In this document: one piece after another, positions 25,029 to 32,579 of the stretch
Layout: every line of letters begins with the position of its first letter
Numbering within the stretch: position 1 is the first letter of the stretch
Source of the DNA: CAKZNE01 sp040222435
GTDB taxonomy: Bacteria > Bacteroidota > Bacteroidia > Flavobacteriales > Schleiferiaceae
Direction of reading: 5' to 3'
Assembly: GCA_965212245.1 (NCBI GenBank)
Contig: OZ243107.1
Location: 62,001 to 126,000, forward strand
Length of the DNA: 64,000 nucleotides
Position numbers and translations under genes: made by a program
The notes under the pieces: generated by a model
Seen by the model: only the letters and a program-made list of their open reading frames with translations
What the model was told of the DNA's origin: nothing
Database searches by the model: none

Positions 25029-25445
25029 ATGAAGAAATTTCTGTTTTCATTATTACTCTCCCTCGCAGGGGTTTGTGCCATGGCACAGGTACCTTCGGAC
25101 AGTTTACCCAAACCCAGACTGGTACCCCACCTGCTTAAACCTTTCAATATTGAGGCAGAGGTTATCAGTTTTTTAAAAGGCCACACTAAACTGGCTGTAC
25201 TTCAGGTAACCAAGGCCGAACCTAATCAATGGAATCTTAAACCAGGAGACGAAATATTGGTAACCTTTATGCTTAAGCCCCAGCAAGGGGAACCGGCTAA
25301 AAGCGGAGACCTGATAAGAGGTGAAGCTATAGGCTCTATGAATAAGAACACCGTTCAGGTAGACTACCGGATTATGCGCTATTCAGTAACCGGATCATCT
25401 AAAAAAGCTTCAGAAGCTCCTTCAACTCACGAATCTCAAAAGTAA
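25029..25445 (+). CDS. Small exported protein of unknown function
   Basis: 138 residues from the ATG at 25029 (MKKFLFSLLLSLAGVCAMAQ signal peptide); the upstream start at 25008 adds only a non-signal prefix. The mature part is a predicted beta domain: AEVISFLKGHTKLAVLQVTK, GDEILVTFMLKPQQGE, GDLIRGEAIGSMN, VDYRIMRYSV. Secondary-structure pattern suggests a small barrel, but I recognise no named family. Its last 47 bases overlap the 3' end of the convergent HAD gene. It is divergent from icmF. Confidence 0.65.
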   Translation: MKKFLFSLLLSLAGVCAMAQVPSDSLPKPRLVPHLLKPFNIEAEVISFLKGHTKLAVLQVTKAEPNQWNLKPGDEILVTFMLKPQQGEPAKSGDLIRGEAIGSMNKNTVQVDYRIMRYSVTGSSKKASEAPSTHESQK

Positions 25446-26103
25446 CTTTCTCCTTATGTGGTACGCCTCCGGGATTGAAATATACCTGATCAATTCCGCT
25501 GTTTTTAGCACCCAGAATATCAGCGCCCAAATTATCCCCTACCATTAATGATTCATTACGGGTAGCCCCGGTACGCTTCAGTGATTCTACAAAAACCGGG
25601 GCATGTGGTTTATTCACTCCAATAGATTCAGAGGTAATTATATGTCTGAAATAGTCTTTCAATCCACTTTTGGTGAGTTTAATATCCTGTATCTCTGTAA
25701 AACCATTTGTGAGTATATGTAATTGGTAGCGCGGAGCCAGATATTCCAAAACTTCTATAGTTCCCGGAATCAACGCAGTTTGGTGCGGACTTACTTCAAG
25801 GTACTCGGTATCCAAACGCTCACCCAATTCCGGATCATTATGACCGAAATGAGAAAGTGTTTGCTTAAACCGTTCTTTACGAAGTGTGGACTTATCAATA
25901 TTCCCTTTCCGGTATTTATCCCACATTTCATCATTTACACGAACGTAAGTATCCAAAAATACCTGGCTCGTTACCCTAAGCCTGGCTTCCAGTTCATGTT
26001 GTACAAACAGATACTGCAAGGCCAATGAAGAATTGGTGTGAAAATCCCAAAGGGTATGATCCAGGTCAAAGAAAATATGCTTGTACTTTTTTATTTGAGC
26101 CAT
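25399..26103 (-). CDS. yjjG: HAD-superfamily nucleotidase, YjjG type
   Basis: 234 residues. HAD motif I DLDHT (Asp13 and Asp15 in FFDLDHTLWDF), motif II Thr in ILTNGFTEIQ (about residue 114), motif III Lys in VNKPHAPVF (about 152) and motif IV VGDNLGADI (about 185). The four-helix cap and the sequence LDHTLWDF ... NSxxAL fit the YjjG noncanonical pyrimidine nucleotidase family, which removes phosphate from dUMP-type nucleotides. It is last in an operon with the GNAT-like and deacetylase genes (13-base overlap with the former). The 3' end overlaps a convergent gene. Confidence 0.85.
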   Translation of the reverse strand: MAQIKKYKHIFFDLDHTLWDFHTNSSLALQYLFVQHELEARLRVTSQVFLDTYVRVNDEMWDKYRKGNIDKSTLRKERFKQTLSHFGHNDPELGERLDTEYLEVSPHQTALIPGTIEVLEYLAPRYQLHILTNGFTEIQDIKLTKSGLKDYFRHIITSESIGVNKPHAPVFVESLKRTGATRNESLMVGDNLGADILGAKNSGIDQVYFNPGGVPHKEKVTFEIRELKELLKLF

Positions 26104-27005
26104 TTTAAAAAGAACGGTAAACCATTATACTTTAAATTCTGATATGGATATGATTGAGAACCAAAACCCTGGTAAAACCGGGCCAACCCTGCATTATTAC
26201 TTCCTTCAAAATCAAGTCTTTTGGATTTGGCACATTTTAAAATAATGTACTCATTCAGCAAGTAGGTCATAGCCTGATGCTGGCGCCCGGCATCACTGTT
26301 TCCGGTAAAAAGAAGGGTAAGGCGGTTGCCGAATTCAGCAATAAAGATACCTGCTTCCAACTGGTTCCCTTTGCCGTAAAGGGTCCAGATGTGGCCACAT
26401 GACCGGTGTAAACAAGCAAACATTATTTTTTCCAAGCCTCTATAAAAAGCTTCGGGTAATTGCAGTTCAGTTCCGCGATCCTCCTTAAAGAGTGCTACCA
26501 GACGATCCGGGCTGTCATGTTCAAAAAGTTGCCAGCTATACTTCCCGGCTTTTTTGATATTTCGTTTCAAGTTGGAAGAATAACCGCTGTAAATCTCTTC
26601 ATAGGACCGATTGAGATCCAATATAAAGTTTGCGTTCTTCTGCCATTTCACCTTAGCTACGTCAGGTGTCCATGAGAGACTGTCATTCAGGTATACATCC
26701 GCATAACGACAGTGCTTTACCAAAATAAGGATAAACTGCTCCAACTCTCCTTTCGTAATAGCTTTTCGCGAAAATATACCCAGCTGCTGCACACCGAACG
26801 GACGGTAAAAATACCTGACCCCCATTTTAAAACGTACAGGTAATGGCCAAACCGCGTCATAATCATTGAGAACCAGTGCGTCCCAGTTTTCACATACACC
26901 ATCAAGATACCATGAAAGCCCGTAGATTAATTGCGAATTATCCAACTTTACACATTGGTCGTATTTATCACGATTTATATAGGCATGCCTTACATAGCGT
27001 ATCAT
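26091..27005 (-). CDS. GNAT/FemAB-like acyltransferase
   Basis: 304 residues in a two-lobed GNAT/FemAB-like fold. Visible are GVQQLGIF, the basic stretch SSNLKRNIKKAGKYSWQ, and the C-terminal RLDFEGSNNAGLARFYQGFG, which in this family lines the acyl-donor or tRNA site. Substrate unknown. It overlaps the deacetylase upstream by 4 bases and the YjjG-like gene downstream by 13, so translation is coupled. The partial gene at 63712..64000 carries the same DFEGS...FY motif. Confidence 0.75.
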   Translation of the reverse strand: MIRYVRHAYINRDKYDQCVKLDNSQLIYGLSWYLDGVCENWDALVLNDYDAVWPLPVRFKMGVRYFYRPFGVQQLGIFSRKAITKGELEQFILILVKHCRYADVYLNDSLSWTPDVAKVKWQKNANFILDLNRSYEEIYSGYSSNLKRNIKKAGKYSWQLFEHDSPDRLVALFKEDRGTELQLPEAFYRGLEKIMFACLHRSCGHIWTLYGKGNQLEAGIFIAEFGNRLTLLFTGNSDAGRQHQAMTYLLNEYIILKCAKSKRLDFEGSNNAGLARFYQGFGSQSYPYQNLKYNGLPFFLKWLK

Positions 27006-28306
27006 ACAGCCGCCTTTACCATTTCTTCAAAGACATGGTTCCAACCCTTCCACTCTTGCATTTTTTCACTGAAGATCCGGTTATGCCATATCGGAATGAA
27101 CTCACCGCCATATTCACGATAGGTTTCAATGTATGAATAGATCTCCTTGAGCGCCACATCCGGCAAGGTTTTCTTGTAGTAGATAAAGGTCCCGTCCATA
27201 AAGGGAAAAGGATGTACGGTAAGTGAGGTTTCCACCTCCATTTCCAGGTCATAGAACCGAAAAGGGGTACATATTCCGGCTCTGAAACCGGTTTCGGCAG
27301 CAAAGCCCATAGAGTAGTCATCCGTGATCTCCAACTTGAGAAGATTACGGTAGGTTTCAGGAAACTTGAGCTTTAAGAAGTGTTGGCGGCTACGGGTAAC
27401 ATCAATGTTAAGCACCCTTTCCAAGCCTAAAAGCTCCTCTTCCATGATCTTAGCATCTGTATTGGAACGGTAGGATGGGTGGATGCCCACTTCACAAAAA
27501 TCATTGATGGACTTAATATAGCGGTGTAAACGCGGACTGTGCAAGCTTAAACTGCGGTCAAATTGCCCTAGCCGGGCAAAAAGGGCAAAATAAATGGTTG
27601 AGTACTTGTACTTTTCCTGCAGCTCAAGCTGCCATTCAAATGTTTCAAAAGGGTCTTTTTGAATACCCGATAAAGTCCTGAAACGCGCTTTTACCTCTTC
27701 AATATTTAACGCAGCTATATTCTTTAGCAAGCCGCCTAAGGTCCGGAAAACACCCTTTCCCAAAAAAGCAAAAGCATTGTCAATATCAATAGAATTTACA
27801 AAACTGTACCGGGGCCGGGTGATCTCAAGGTTGGGGTAAAATTTCAGCAGTACTTCCTCAAGGTGACCTGCGTAGATATTGACCAGGGGTTTATTAAGCA
27901 CCCCATGCTTAAACATAAAACTTTCCTTTGCCGGAAAGCGATTGTGCTCATCGGCAATAAAGGGCATATATTCTTCGTAGCGGCTTACTAAATAAAAGGA
28001 AGCAGCCAGGGGATCATAAGGAAGTTGTGATCGGCTTCCACTCATGAAAAACACCGGAATATCCTTGTATTCGGATACCTGGAATTCCTGATCAAAAATG
28101 TCGGACTCAAAAAGAATGGCTCCTGACTGAAGATAAATGCCACTTTGTAAATGGTTACGGGAATAATTGATTTTAGGTAATGTAGTTTGAAGATACTCTT
28201 CCTTGTCTGTAGTGATCCGGATCTCAAGACCCAATAAACTGCGTAACATCAGTTGCGCTATATAGCGAAAACGCGGGCTTGACCTTTCAACGTAAATGAG
28301 TACCAT
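27002..28306 (-). CDS. Polysaccharide-deacetylase-like family protein
   Basis: 434 residues from the ATG at 28306 (a TTG directly before it at 28309 is less likely). The fold family is recognisable from SIDIDNAF (metal-site Asp-x-Asp, about residue 190), EVGIHPSYRSNTD (His motif, about 285), TRSRQHFLKLKFPETYRNL and the C-terminal LTVHPFPFMD ... PIWHNRIFS. These correspond to the NodB-type motifs of carbohydrate esterase family 4 in a Bacteroidota subgroup with a long N-terminal extension. The substrate is unknown. It is the first gene of a three-gene operon with the GNAT-like and HAD genes. Confidence 0.75.
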   Translation of the reverse strand: MVLIYVERSSPRFRYIAQLMLRSLLGLEIRITTDKEEYLQTTLPKINYSRNHLQSGIYLQSGAILFESDIFDQEFQVSEYKDIPVFFMSGSRSQLPYDPLAASFYLVSRYEEYMPFIADEHNRFPAKESFMFKHGVLNKPLVNIYAGHLEEVLLKFYPNLEITRPRYSFVNSIDIDNAFAFLGKGVFRTLGGLLKNIAALNIEEVKARFRTLSGIQKDPFETFEWQLELQEKYKYSTIYFALFARLGQFDRSLSLHSPRLHRYIKSINDFCEVGIHPSYRSNTDAKIMEEELLGLERVLNIDVTRSRQHFLKLKFPETYRNLLKLEITDDYSMGFAAETGFRAGICTPFRFYDLEMEVETSLTVHPFPFMDGTFIYYKKTLPDVALKEIYSYIETYREYGGEFIPIWHNRIFSEKMQEWKGWNHVFEEMVKAAV

Positions 28307-28330
28307 CAAAGAATAAATAACGGACTAAAA

Positions 28331-29023
28331 CTATAAAAGCCCTTCATCGGCAAAGCTAAAGTATTGATGTTCGGTTACTATCAAATGATCAATTATTTTA
28401 ATGTCCATAATGTTCCCAGCCGCTGCAATTTTACGGGTAAGGGATTTATCCTGAACGCTGGGGTTTACCGAACCTGAAGGATGATTATGCGCCAGTATTA
28501 CAGCCGGTGAATTTAAGAGAAGTGCTTCTTTGAATATCATTCTGAGGTCAGCCATTGTTCCTGTAAGGCCTCCCCTGCTCACACTTTTGGAAGAAAGTAC
28601 GTTATTAGAGGAACTTAGAAAAACCACCCAAAACTCCTCATGTGGAAGGTCTGCAATTAACGGTTGTAATACCTCAAACGCCTCTTCACTGGAAGTCACT
28701 TTTTTACGTTCCAAGGCTTCCGATAAACGTCTGCGCTTGCCCAGTTCCAAAGCCGTTATTATGCTGATAGCCTTAGCCTCTCCAATACCTTTAAAGGGCA
28801 ATAAGTCTTCAACGGATAAACGCCCTAATTCATTCAGGTTATTACCTGCGTTTTGAAGTATTCTCTTGGCCAAATCCACAGCTGTTTCATCCCGGCTGCC
28901 GCTCCCCAGTAAAATAGCTATGAGTTCTGCATCTGATAAAGCAGACGGCCCTTTGGATCTTAACTTTTCCCGTGGCCGGTCATCTTCTGCCCAGTTCTTT
29001 ATCTTAATTTTTTCAGTTTCCAA
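28331..29023 (-). CDS. radC: RadC family protein (JAB1/MPN-type)
   Basis: About 230 residues if started at TTG 29023; the earlier in-frame ATG (29095) is rejected because its first codons lie inside the terminator hairpin of the preceding gene. An N-terminal helix-hairpin-helix-like region (LSDAELIAILLGSGSRDETA, LLPFKGIGEAKAISIITALE) precedes the MPN domain with the metal motif HNHPSG and D at SVQDKSLTRK. The family was once linked to repair, but its biochemical role is unsettled. The start codon remains uncertain as no ATG is in frame near the conserved N-terminus (KIKNWAEDDRPREKL). Confidence 0.88.
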   Translation of the reverse strand: METEKIKIKNWAEDDRPREKLRSKGPSALSDAELIAILLGSGSRDETAVDLAKRILQNAGNNLNELGRLSVEDLLPFKGIGEAKAISIITALELGKRRRLSEALERKKVTSSEEAFEVLQPLIADLPHEEFWVVFLSSSNNVLSSKSVSRGGLTGTMADLRMIFKEALLLNSPAVILAHNHPSGSVNPSVQDKSLTRKIAAAGNIMDIKIIDHLIVTEHQYFSFADEGLL

Positions 29024-29054
29024 TTCAATGTTTTTGACATTTGAATATCTGAAA

Positions 29055-29084
29055 TAAAAAAAGACCCTGCAAATGCAAGGTCTT
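29055..29084 (-). terminator. Terminator of the YceI lipoprotein gene
   Basis: Minus strand: AAGACCTTGCA pairs with TGCAGGGTCTT with a TT loop region and one mismatch, then TTTTTTTATTT. It lies about 33 bases after the YceI stop. Confidence 0.88.
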
Positions 29085-29117
29085 TTCACAATCAACCAAA
29101 TCTCAAAGCAATTATTC

Positions 29118-29816
29118 TTAGGCTCCCTGAGCTTTAACGTTCAATTTCAACTTGATATTATTATCAATAGCCTTATCTTTTGCAACGCTGGTAAGATTAG
29201 AAGAACCGTACATTACCTCCCAATTGGTGCGGTCTATCACAAACTCAGGAGTAGTAAGGGTTACCATATTGTCTGAAACTTCAATAGTTGCAGGGAATGT
29301 GATATTCTTCTCGTTTCCGCGCATTTTAAGGTTACCGCTAATCATGTGGTGGTGTGCATCTGCACCCTCCGCATGGTCATCATCATGAGCACCCTCCGCA
29401 ATTTTAGTGATGGTAAAAGTAGCCGTTGGGAATTTCTCAGTGTAAAAGAAATCTTCACTCTTTAGGTGGCCAACCAGTTTGGCTTTGTTGTAGTCTCCCT
29501 CTTGAGGAAGATCCTCGTTGTAAATAGAATTCATATCAATTACAAAAGAACCTCCGGTAACCTGACCATTTTCGATCATAAAGCTTCCTTCTTTTACCTG
29601 AAGTGTACCTGTATGAGAGTCACCCGGAATGGTTTTGTAGCCTTCCCACATAATCTCATCACCATCTGTAACTATGGCATAACTTACTGCACTCTCTTCA
29701 GGTTGAGCTACTTCTTCAACCTCTTTAGTTTCTACTGTTTCCTGTGGGGCATTATTACATGCGGTAACTGCCCAGCTAACCAATGCGACAGCGAAAAATT
29801 TACTTACGATTTTCAT
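29118..29816 (-). CDS. YceI-like lipoprotein
   Basis: 232 residues with a type II signal peptide (MKIVSKFFAVALVSWAVTAC) and an acidic linker (about 22-45). The YceI lipocalin-like beta-barrel begins near residue 45 with MWEGYKTIPGDSHTGTLQVKEGSF and includes HLKSEDFFYTEKFPTATFTI, a core family motif. Between strands there is a His/Asp-rich insert (HDDDHAEGADAHHH, about 155-168) that could bind metal. YceI proteins bind isoprenoid-like lipids in the periplasm; the ligand here is unknown. A consensus promoter and a strong terminator make it a single-gene unit. Confidence 0.88.
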   Translation of the reverse strand: MKIVSKFFAVALVSWAVTACNNAPQETVETKEVEEVAQPEESAVSYAIVTDGDEIMWEGYKTIPGDSHTGTLQVKEGSFMIENGQVTGGSFVIDMNSIYNEDLPQEGDYNKAKLVGHLKSEDFFYTEKFPTATFTITKIAEGAHDDDHAEGADAHHHMISGNLKMRGNEKNITFPATIEVSDNMVTLTTPEFVIDRTNWEVMYGSSNLTSVAKDKAIDNNIKLKLNVKAQGA

Positions 29817-29853
29817 TTCTTTGGTGTTATTTAATGTTTAAACAATGATTATG

Positions 29854-29883
29854 CAAATATACTATAAGCTTTCAACGCTGCAA
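29854..29883 (-). promoter_or_regulatory. YceI lipoprotein promoter
   Basis: TTG (29883..29881)-N19-TATATTTG (29861..29854) on the minus strand, a full match, 37 bases before the ATG. Confidence 0.75.
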
Positions 29884-29892
29884 CTTTGTTTT

Positions 29893-29921
29893 TTGTTCCA
29901 AAAAAATATTTTGTATTATTG
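29893..29921 (+). promoter_or_regulatory. Probable promoter of the SPFH operon
   Basis: TTG (29893..29895)-N18-TATTATTG (29914..29921), one base off TAnnTTTG, 24 bases before the SPFH ATG. The 3' end of the box overlaps the palindrome at 29921..29941. Confidence 0.45.
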
Positions 29922-29941
29922 TGATATCAATTTAATATCAC
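29921..29941 (+). promoter_or_regulatory. Operator-like palindrome before the SPFH operon
   Basis: GTGATAT-N7-ATATCAC, two perfect 7-base arms, lies between the promoter box and the ATG at 29946. Its position over the likely transcription start suits a repressor site. The ribbon-helix-helix protein at the end of this operon is a natural candidate ligand. Confidence 0.45.
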
Positions 29942-29945
29942 CCAA

Positions 29946-30797
29946 ATGAAATCAGAAAAAATAATCAGTGCTCAATCGGGATACCTGCACCTGATTTTCA
30001 GCCTTTTGTTATTAGCCTCAGGTGTGTATCTGTTCACTATCCCAAGCTTCTTTGGGATTTTGGCTATTGTAGCTTTTCTCGTCCATATTATTGGTTTCAT
30101 GGTAGTAAACCCAAATCAATCAACAATTCTAATTCTTTTTGGTGCCTATAAAGGCACGGTAGTAAAGAATGGTTTCTTCTGGGTGAATCCTTTTTTTGTG
30201 AAAAAGAAGATAAGTCTGAGAGCCCGTAATATGGAAAGCAAGCCCATTAAGGTAAATGACAAGCTAGGTAATCCCATTATGATAAGTGTGGTTCTGGTAT
30301 GGCGGGTTCGCGACACCTACAAGGCCGCTTTTGACGTAAATGACTTTGAAGAATTTGTACTCATACAGAGTGAAACAGCCGTTCGAAAACTGGCCAGCGC
30401 CTACCCTTATGATACTTTTGACGATGAAGAAGCCGAAATCAGCTTGCGTTCCGGTTTGGAGGATATTAATTTTGAGTTGGATACTGAGATGCAGGCACGC
30501 CTGAATATTGCCGGAATAGAAGTAATTGAAGGCCGTATAAACCACCTGGCTTATGCCTCCGAAATTGCCGGGGCCATGTTACAGCGCCAGCAGGCCACGG
30601 CTATTGTAGCCGCGCGCCTTAAAATAGTGGAAGGTGCTGTGGGTATGGTGGAGATGGCCCTGGAACAACTCAGTAAAAAGCAGATCCTTGAACTGGATCA
30701 GGAAAAACGTGCCGCTATGGTCAGCAACCTTATGGTAGTGTTATGTGGCGACAAGAATGCTCAACCTGTGGTAAATACCGGAAGCCTGTATACATAA
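29946..30797 (+). CDS. SPFH/Band 7 domain membrane protein
   Basis: 283 residues. Two N-terminal transmembrane helices (about 12-55) are followed by the SPFH domain starting at FMVVNPNQSTILILFGAYKGTV, then a C-terminal helical stretch rich in Ala/Glu (SEIAGAMLQRQQATAIVAARLKIVEGA) typical of oligomerising prohibitin/stomatin-type proteins. Such proteins form membrane scaffolds. It heads a three-gene plus-strand operon with a PH-like membrane protein and a ribbon-helix-helix protein. Confidence 0.9.
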   Translation: MKSEKIISAQSGYLHLIFSLLLLASGVYLFTIPSFFGILAIVAFLVHIIGFMVVNPNQSTILILFGAYKGTVVKNGFFWVNPFFVKKKISLRARNMESKPIKVNDKLGNPIMISVVLVWRVRDTYKAAFDVNDFEEFVLIQSETAVRKLASAYPYDTFDDEEAEISLRSGLEDINFELDTEMQARLNIAGIEVIEGRINHLAYASEIAGAMLQRQQATAIVAARLKIVEGAVGMVEMALEQLSKKQILELDQEKRAAMVSNLMVVLCGDKNAQPVVNTGSLYT

Positions 30798-30802
30798 ACA
30801 TA

Positions 30803-31303
30803 ATGGAGAAAATAGTTATTCGCCAAAGTATACTGAATCAACCCTGGCCCATTCTGCTTGCACTGGTTGTTTTTCTGGTACCGGTAAGTATTTACTGGTT
30901 TAGCCCCGGGGTTTCCCAACAAGCTGATGAACCAGAGATATTTGGAGTACTGATCTCCATGCTCATCACCGCTATTGCCATGGGGGTAGCTCTTTCACTC
31001 AAAAATGAGATTGTGATCGAAAAGGAAGGTGTGCGCTATCGGTATACTCCGTTCCTGCGAAAGACCCGGTTTTTAAGCACGAGAGAAGTAGTTACATGGG
31101 ATATTGTAGACTACTCCTTTCGTAATTTACGTGGGTTCGGCTACCGAAGAGGTAGCCGTGGAAATGGCTTCTATATTATGCGTAAGGGAAAAGCTTTAAG
31201 AGTAACCACCTACCATAAAAAAACCTATTTTTTCGGAATTGAGAAGGCAGCAAGAGTGCATCAGTTTATAAAACAGCACTGGGACTTAAATGGCACGAAT
31301 TGA
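30803..31303 (+). CDS. Membrane protein with two N-terminal helices and a PH-like cytoplasmic domain
   Basis: 166 residues from the ATG at 30803, 5 bases after the SPFH stop; the longer frame from 30743 overlaps the SPFH gene and is not credible. Two transmembrane helices (LLALVVFLVPVSIYWF and FGVLISMLITAIAMGVAL) precede a beta-rich domain (IVIEKEGVRYRYTPFL, EVVTWDIVDYSFR, GNGFYIMRKGKALRVTT) that resembles PH-like domains. Specific function unknown; the partner role with SPFH is inferred from the operon. Confidence 0.7.
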   Translation: MEKIVIRQSILNQPWPILLALVVFLVPVSIYWFSPGVSQQADEPEIFGVLISMLITAIAMGVALSLKNEIVIEKEGVRYRYTPFLRKTRFLSTREVVTWDIVDYSFRNLRGFGYRRGSRGNGFYIMRKGKALRVTTYHKKTYFFGIEKAARVHQFIKQHWDLNGTN

Positions 31304-31306
31304 TTT

Positions 31307-31459
31307 ATGGCTAACAAAAAGGCTTTTGCATTACGTATTGATTCAAAATTACTGGAAGCCGTGGAAAAATGGGCTTCGGATGAGTTCCGTAGTACCAATG
31401 GCCAGTTAGAATGGATCATTAACCGTGCACTTAAGGAACACGGCCGTTTAAAGAAATAA
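31307..31459 (+). CDS. Arc-type ribbon-helix-helix DNA-binding protein
   Basis: A 50-residue gene: ATG at 31307, TAA at 31457..31459. The sequence KKAFALRIDSKLLEAVEKWA then TNGQLEWIINRALKEHG is the strand-helix-helix of an Arc/MetJ-type regulator. It lies 3 bases after the PH-like gene. It probably acts as a dimer, possibly on the palindrome at the operon promoter. Small but well supported by operon position, start codon and fold pattern. Confidence 0.8.
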   Translation: MANKKAFALRIDSKLLEAVEKWASDEFRSTNGQLEWIINRALKEHGRLKK

Positions 31460-31460
31460 A

Positions 31461-32549
31461 TCAGCTGGACCGGTTCCAGATCTTAATCTCTGCATCGGCT
31501 GGTAGCCCGCCCAAAAGTTCAACGTTAATTCCGTCAGATAAACCCAACTCCACTGACTTTTTCTCAAACTGTTGATCTCCGGTTGACACCTCTACATAAG
31601 GCTTTCCATCTTCATATTGCACCAGGCTTTCTTTGATTGACAGTACTGAATCCCTGCGGGATAAAACAATATCTGCATTGGCACTATAACCAGCTCTTAT
31701 AAAATCAGAGGAATCCAGTTTTACACGAGCCCGTATCATAAATTGTATAGCTCCGTTTTCCTCTACTCCTTTAGGCGAAATGTACTCCAATTCGGCATTA
31801 AATTTTTTATTCTCAATGGCTCCAACTGTTAAAAGAATAGGCATGCCTTCACGAATCTTACCTACTTCAGACTCATCTATTTTACCTTCAAAGATCAGGT
31901 CCGTCATATCGGCTACTGACGCAATAGAAGTTCCCTCATTAAAGTTGTTACTTTCAATTACCTGATTACCCACTTTTATGGGTACGTCCAGCACCATACC
32001 TGGTATAGTTGCCTTCACAATATTTAACGAGGCCCTTCCTGCTTTACGGCTGGCACCTTCCCTTACTATCTGCAGGTTGTCTTGTGCAGCTTCCAGCTCC
32101 TGACGGGCATTGTTATAGCTTAACTCAAATTGTTGGTATTCACTGCGGGAAATAACCTTCTGTTGAAAAAGTGTTTTGTTGCGATCGAAATCCAGCTTGG
32201 CATTTTCCATAGACAGACGCGCTACTTCTACACGGTTTTCAGCATTATTCAATGAAACCATATCGGGTATTACCTGAATTTTAGCGATCTGCTCATTGAG
32301 GGTAACCTTATCACCGGCTTCTACATACACTTCTTTTATAATTCCGCTTACCTGGGGCTTTATCTCAATCTCTTCACGGGGTATGATGCTTCCTGTAGCA
32401 ACTGATTTATTGATTATATCTCCGTAAAACGGAGTTTCAGTACTGTAGATCTCCGGTGCTTTTTGAGATTTGGAGTATAGATAGTATAAAGTATAAATGA
32501 AAATGCCCCCGATAAGCACGAGCAGAAAGATCCTGAAAAAGCGTTTCAT
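31461..32549 (-). CDS. Periplasmic adaptor subunit of a MacAB-type exporter (HlyD/RND-MFP family)
   Basis: 362 residues. An N-terminal membrane anchor (FFRIFLLVLIGGIFIYTLYYL) is followed by the barrel-sandwich lipoyl half (TGSIIPREEIEIKPQVSGII, VYVEAGDKVTLNEQIAKI), a coiled-coil hairpin (about 85-160), the second lipoyl half (IPGMVLDVPIKVGNQVIES) and the beta-barrel domain. It bridges the inner-membrane pump and an outer-membrane channel. It is the last gene of the ABC operon (31 bases after the second permease). No TolC-like channel gene is present nearby. Confidence 0.9.
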   Translation of the reverse strand: MKRFFRIFLLVLIGGIFIYTLYYLYSKSQKAPEIYSTETPFYGDIINKSVATGSIIPREEIEIKPQVSGIIKEVYVEAGDKVTLNEQIAKIQVIPDMVSLNNAENRVEVARLSMENAKLDFDRNKTLFQQKVISRSEYQQFELSYNNARQELEAAQDNLQIVREGASRKAGRASLNIVKATIPGMVLDVPIKVGNQVIESNNFNEGTSIASVADMTDLIFEGKIDESEVGKIREGMPILLTVGAIENKKFNAELEYISPKGVEENGAIQFMIRARVKLDSSDFIRAGYSANADIVLSRRDSVLSIKESLVQYEDGKPYVEVSTGDQQFEKKSVELGLSDGINVELLGGLPADAEIKIWNRSS

Positions 32550-32579
32550 CGTTTTGTTTAGTATGTTTAGTTATACGTT

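Noticed and set aside
24989..25186. Minus-strand frame opposite the small exported protein
   Set aside because: It overlaps the signal peptide coding region on the other strand and has no recognisable features or spacing.
31460..31490. Imperfect palindrome CTGGAccggtTCCAG at the junction of the RHH and adaptor genes
   Set aside because: No T tract on either strand and it lies inside coding sequence of the adaptor.
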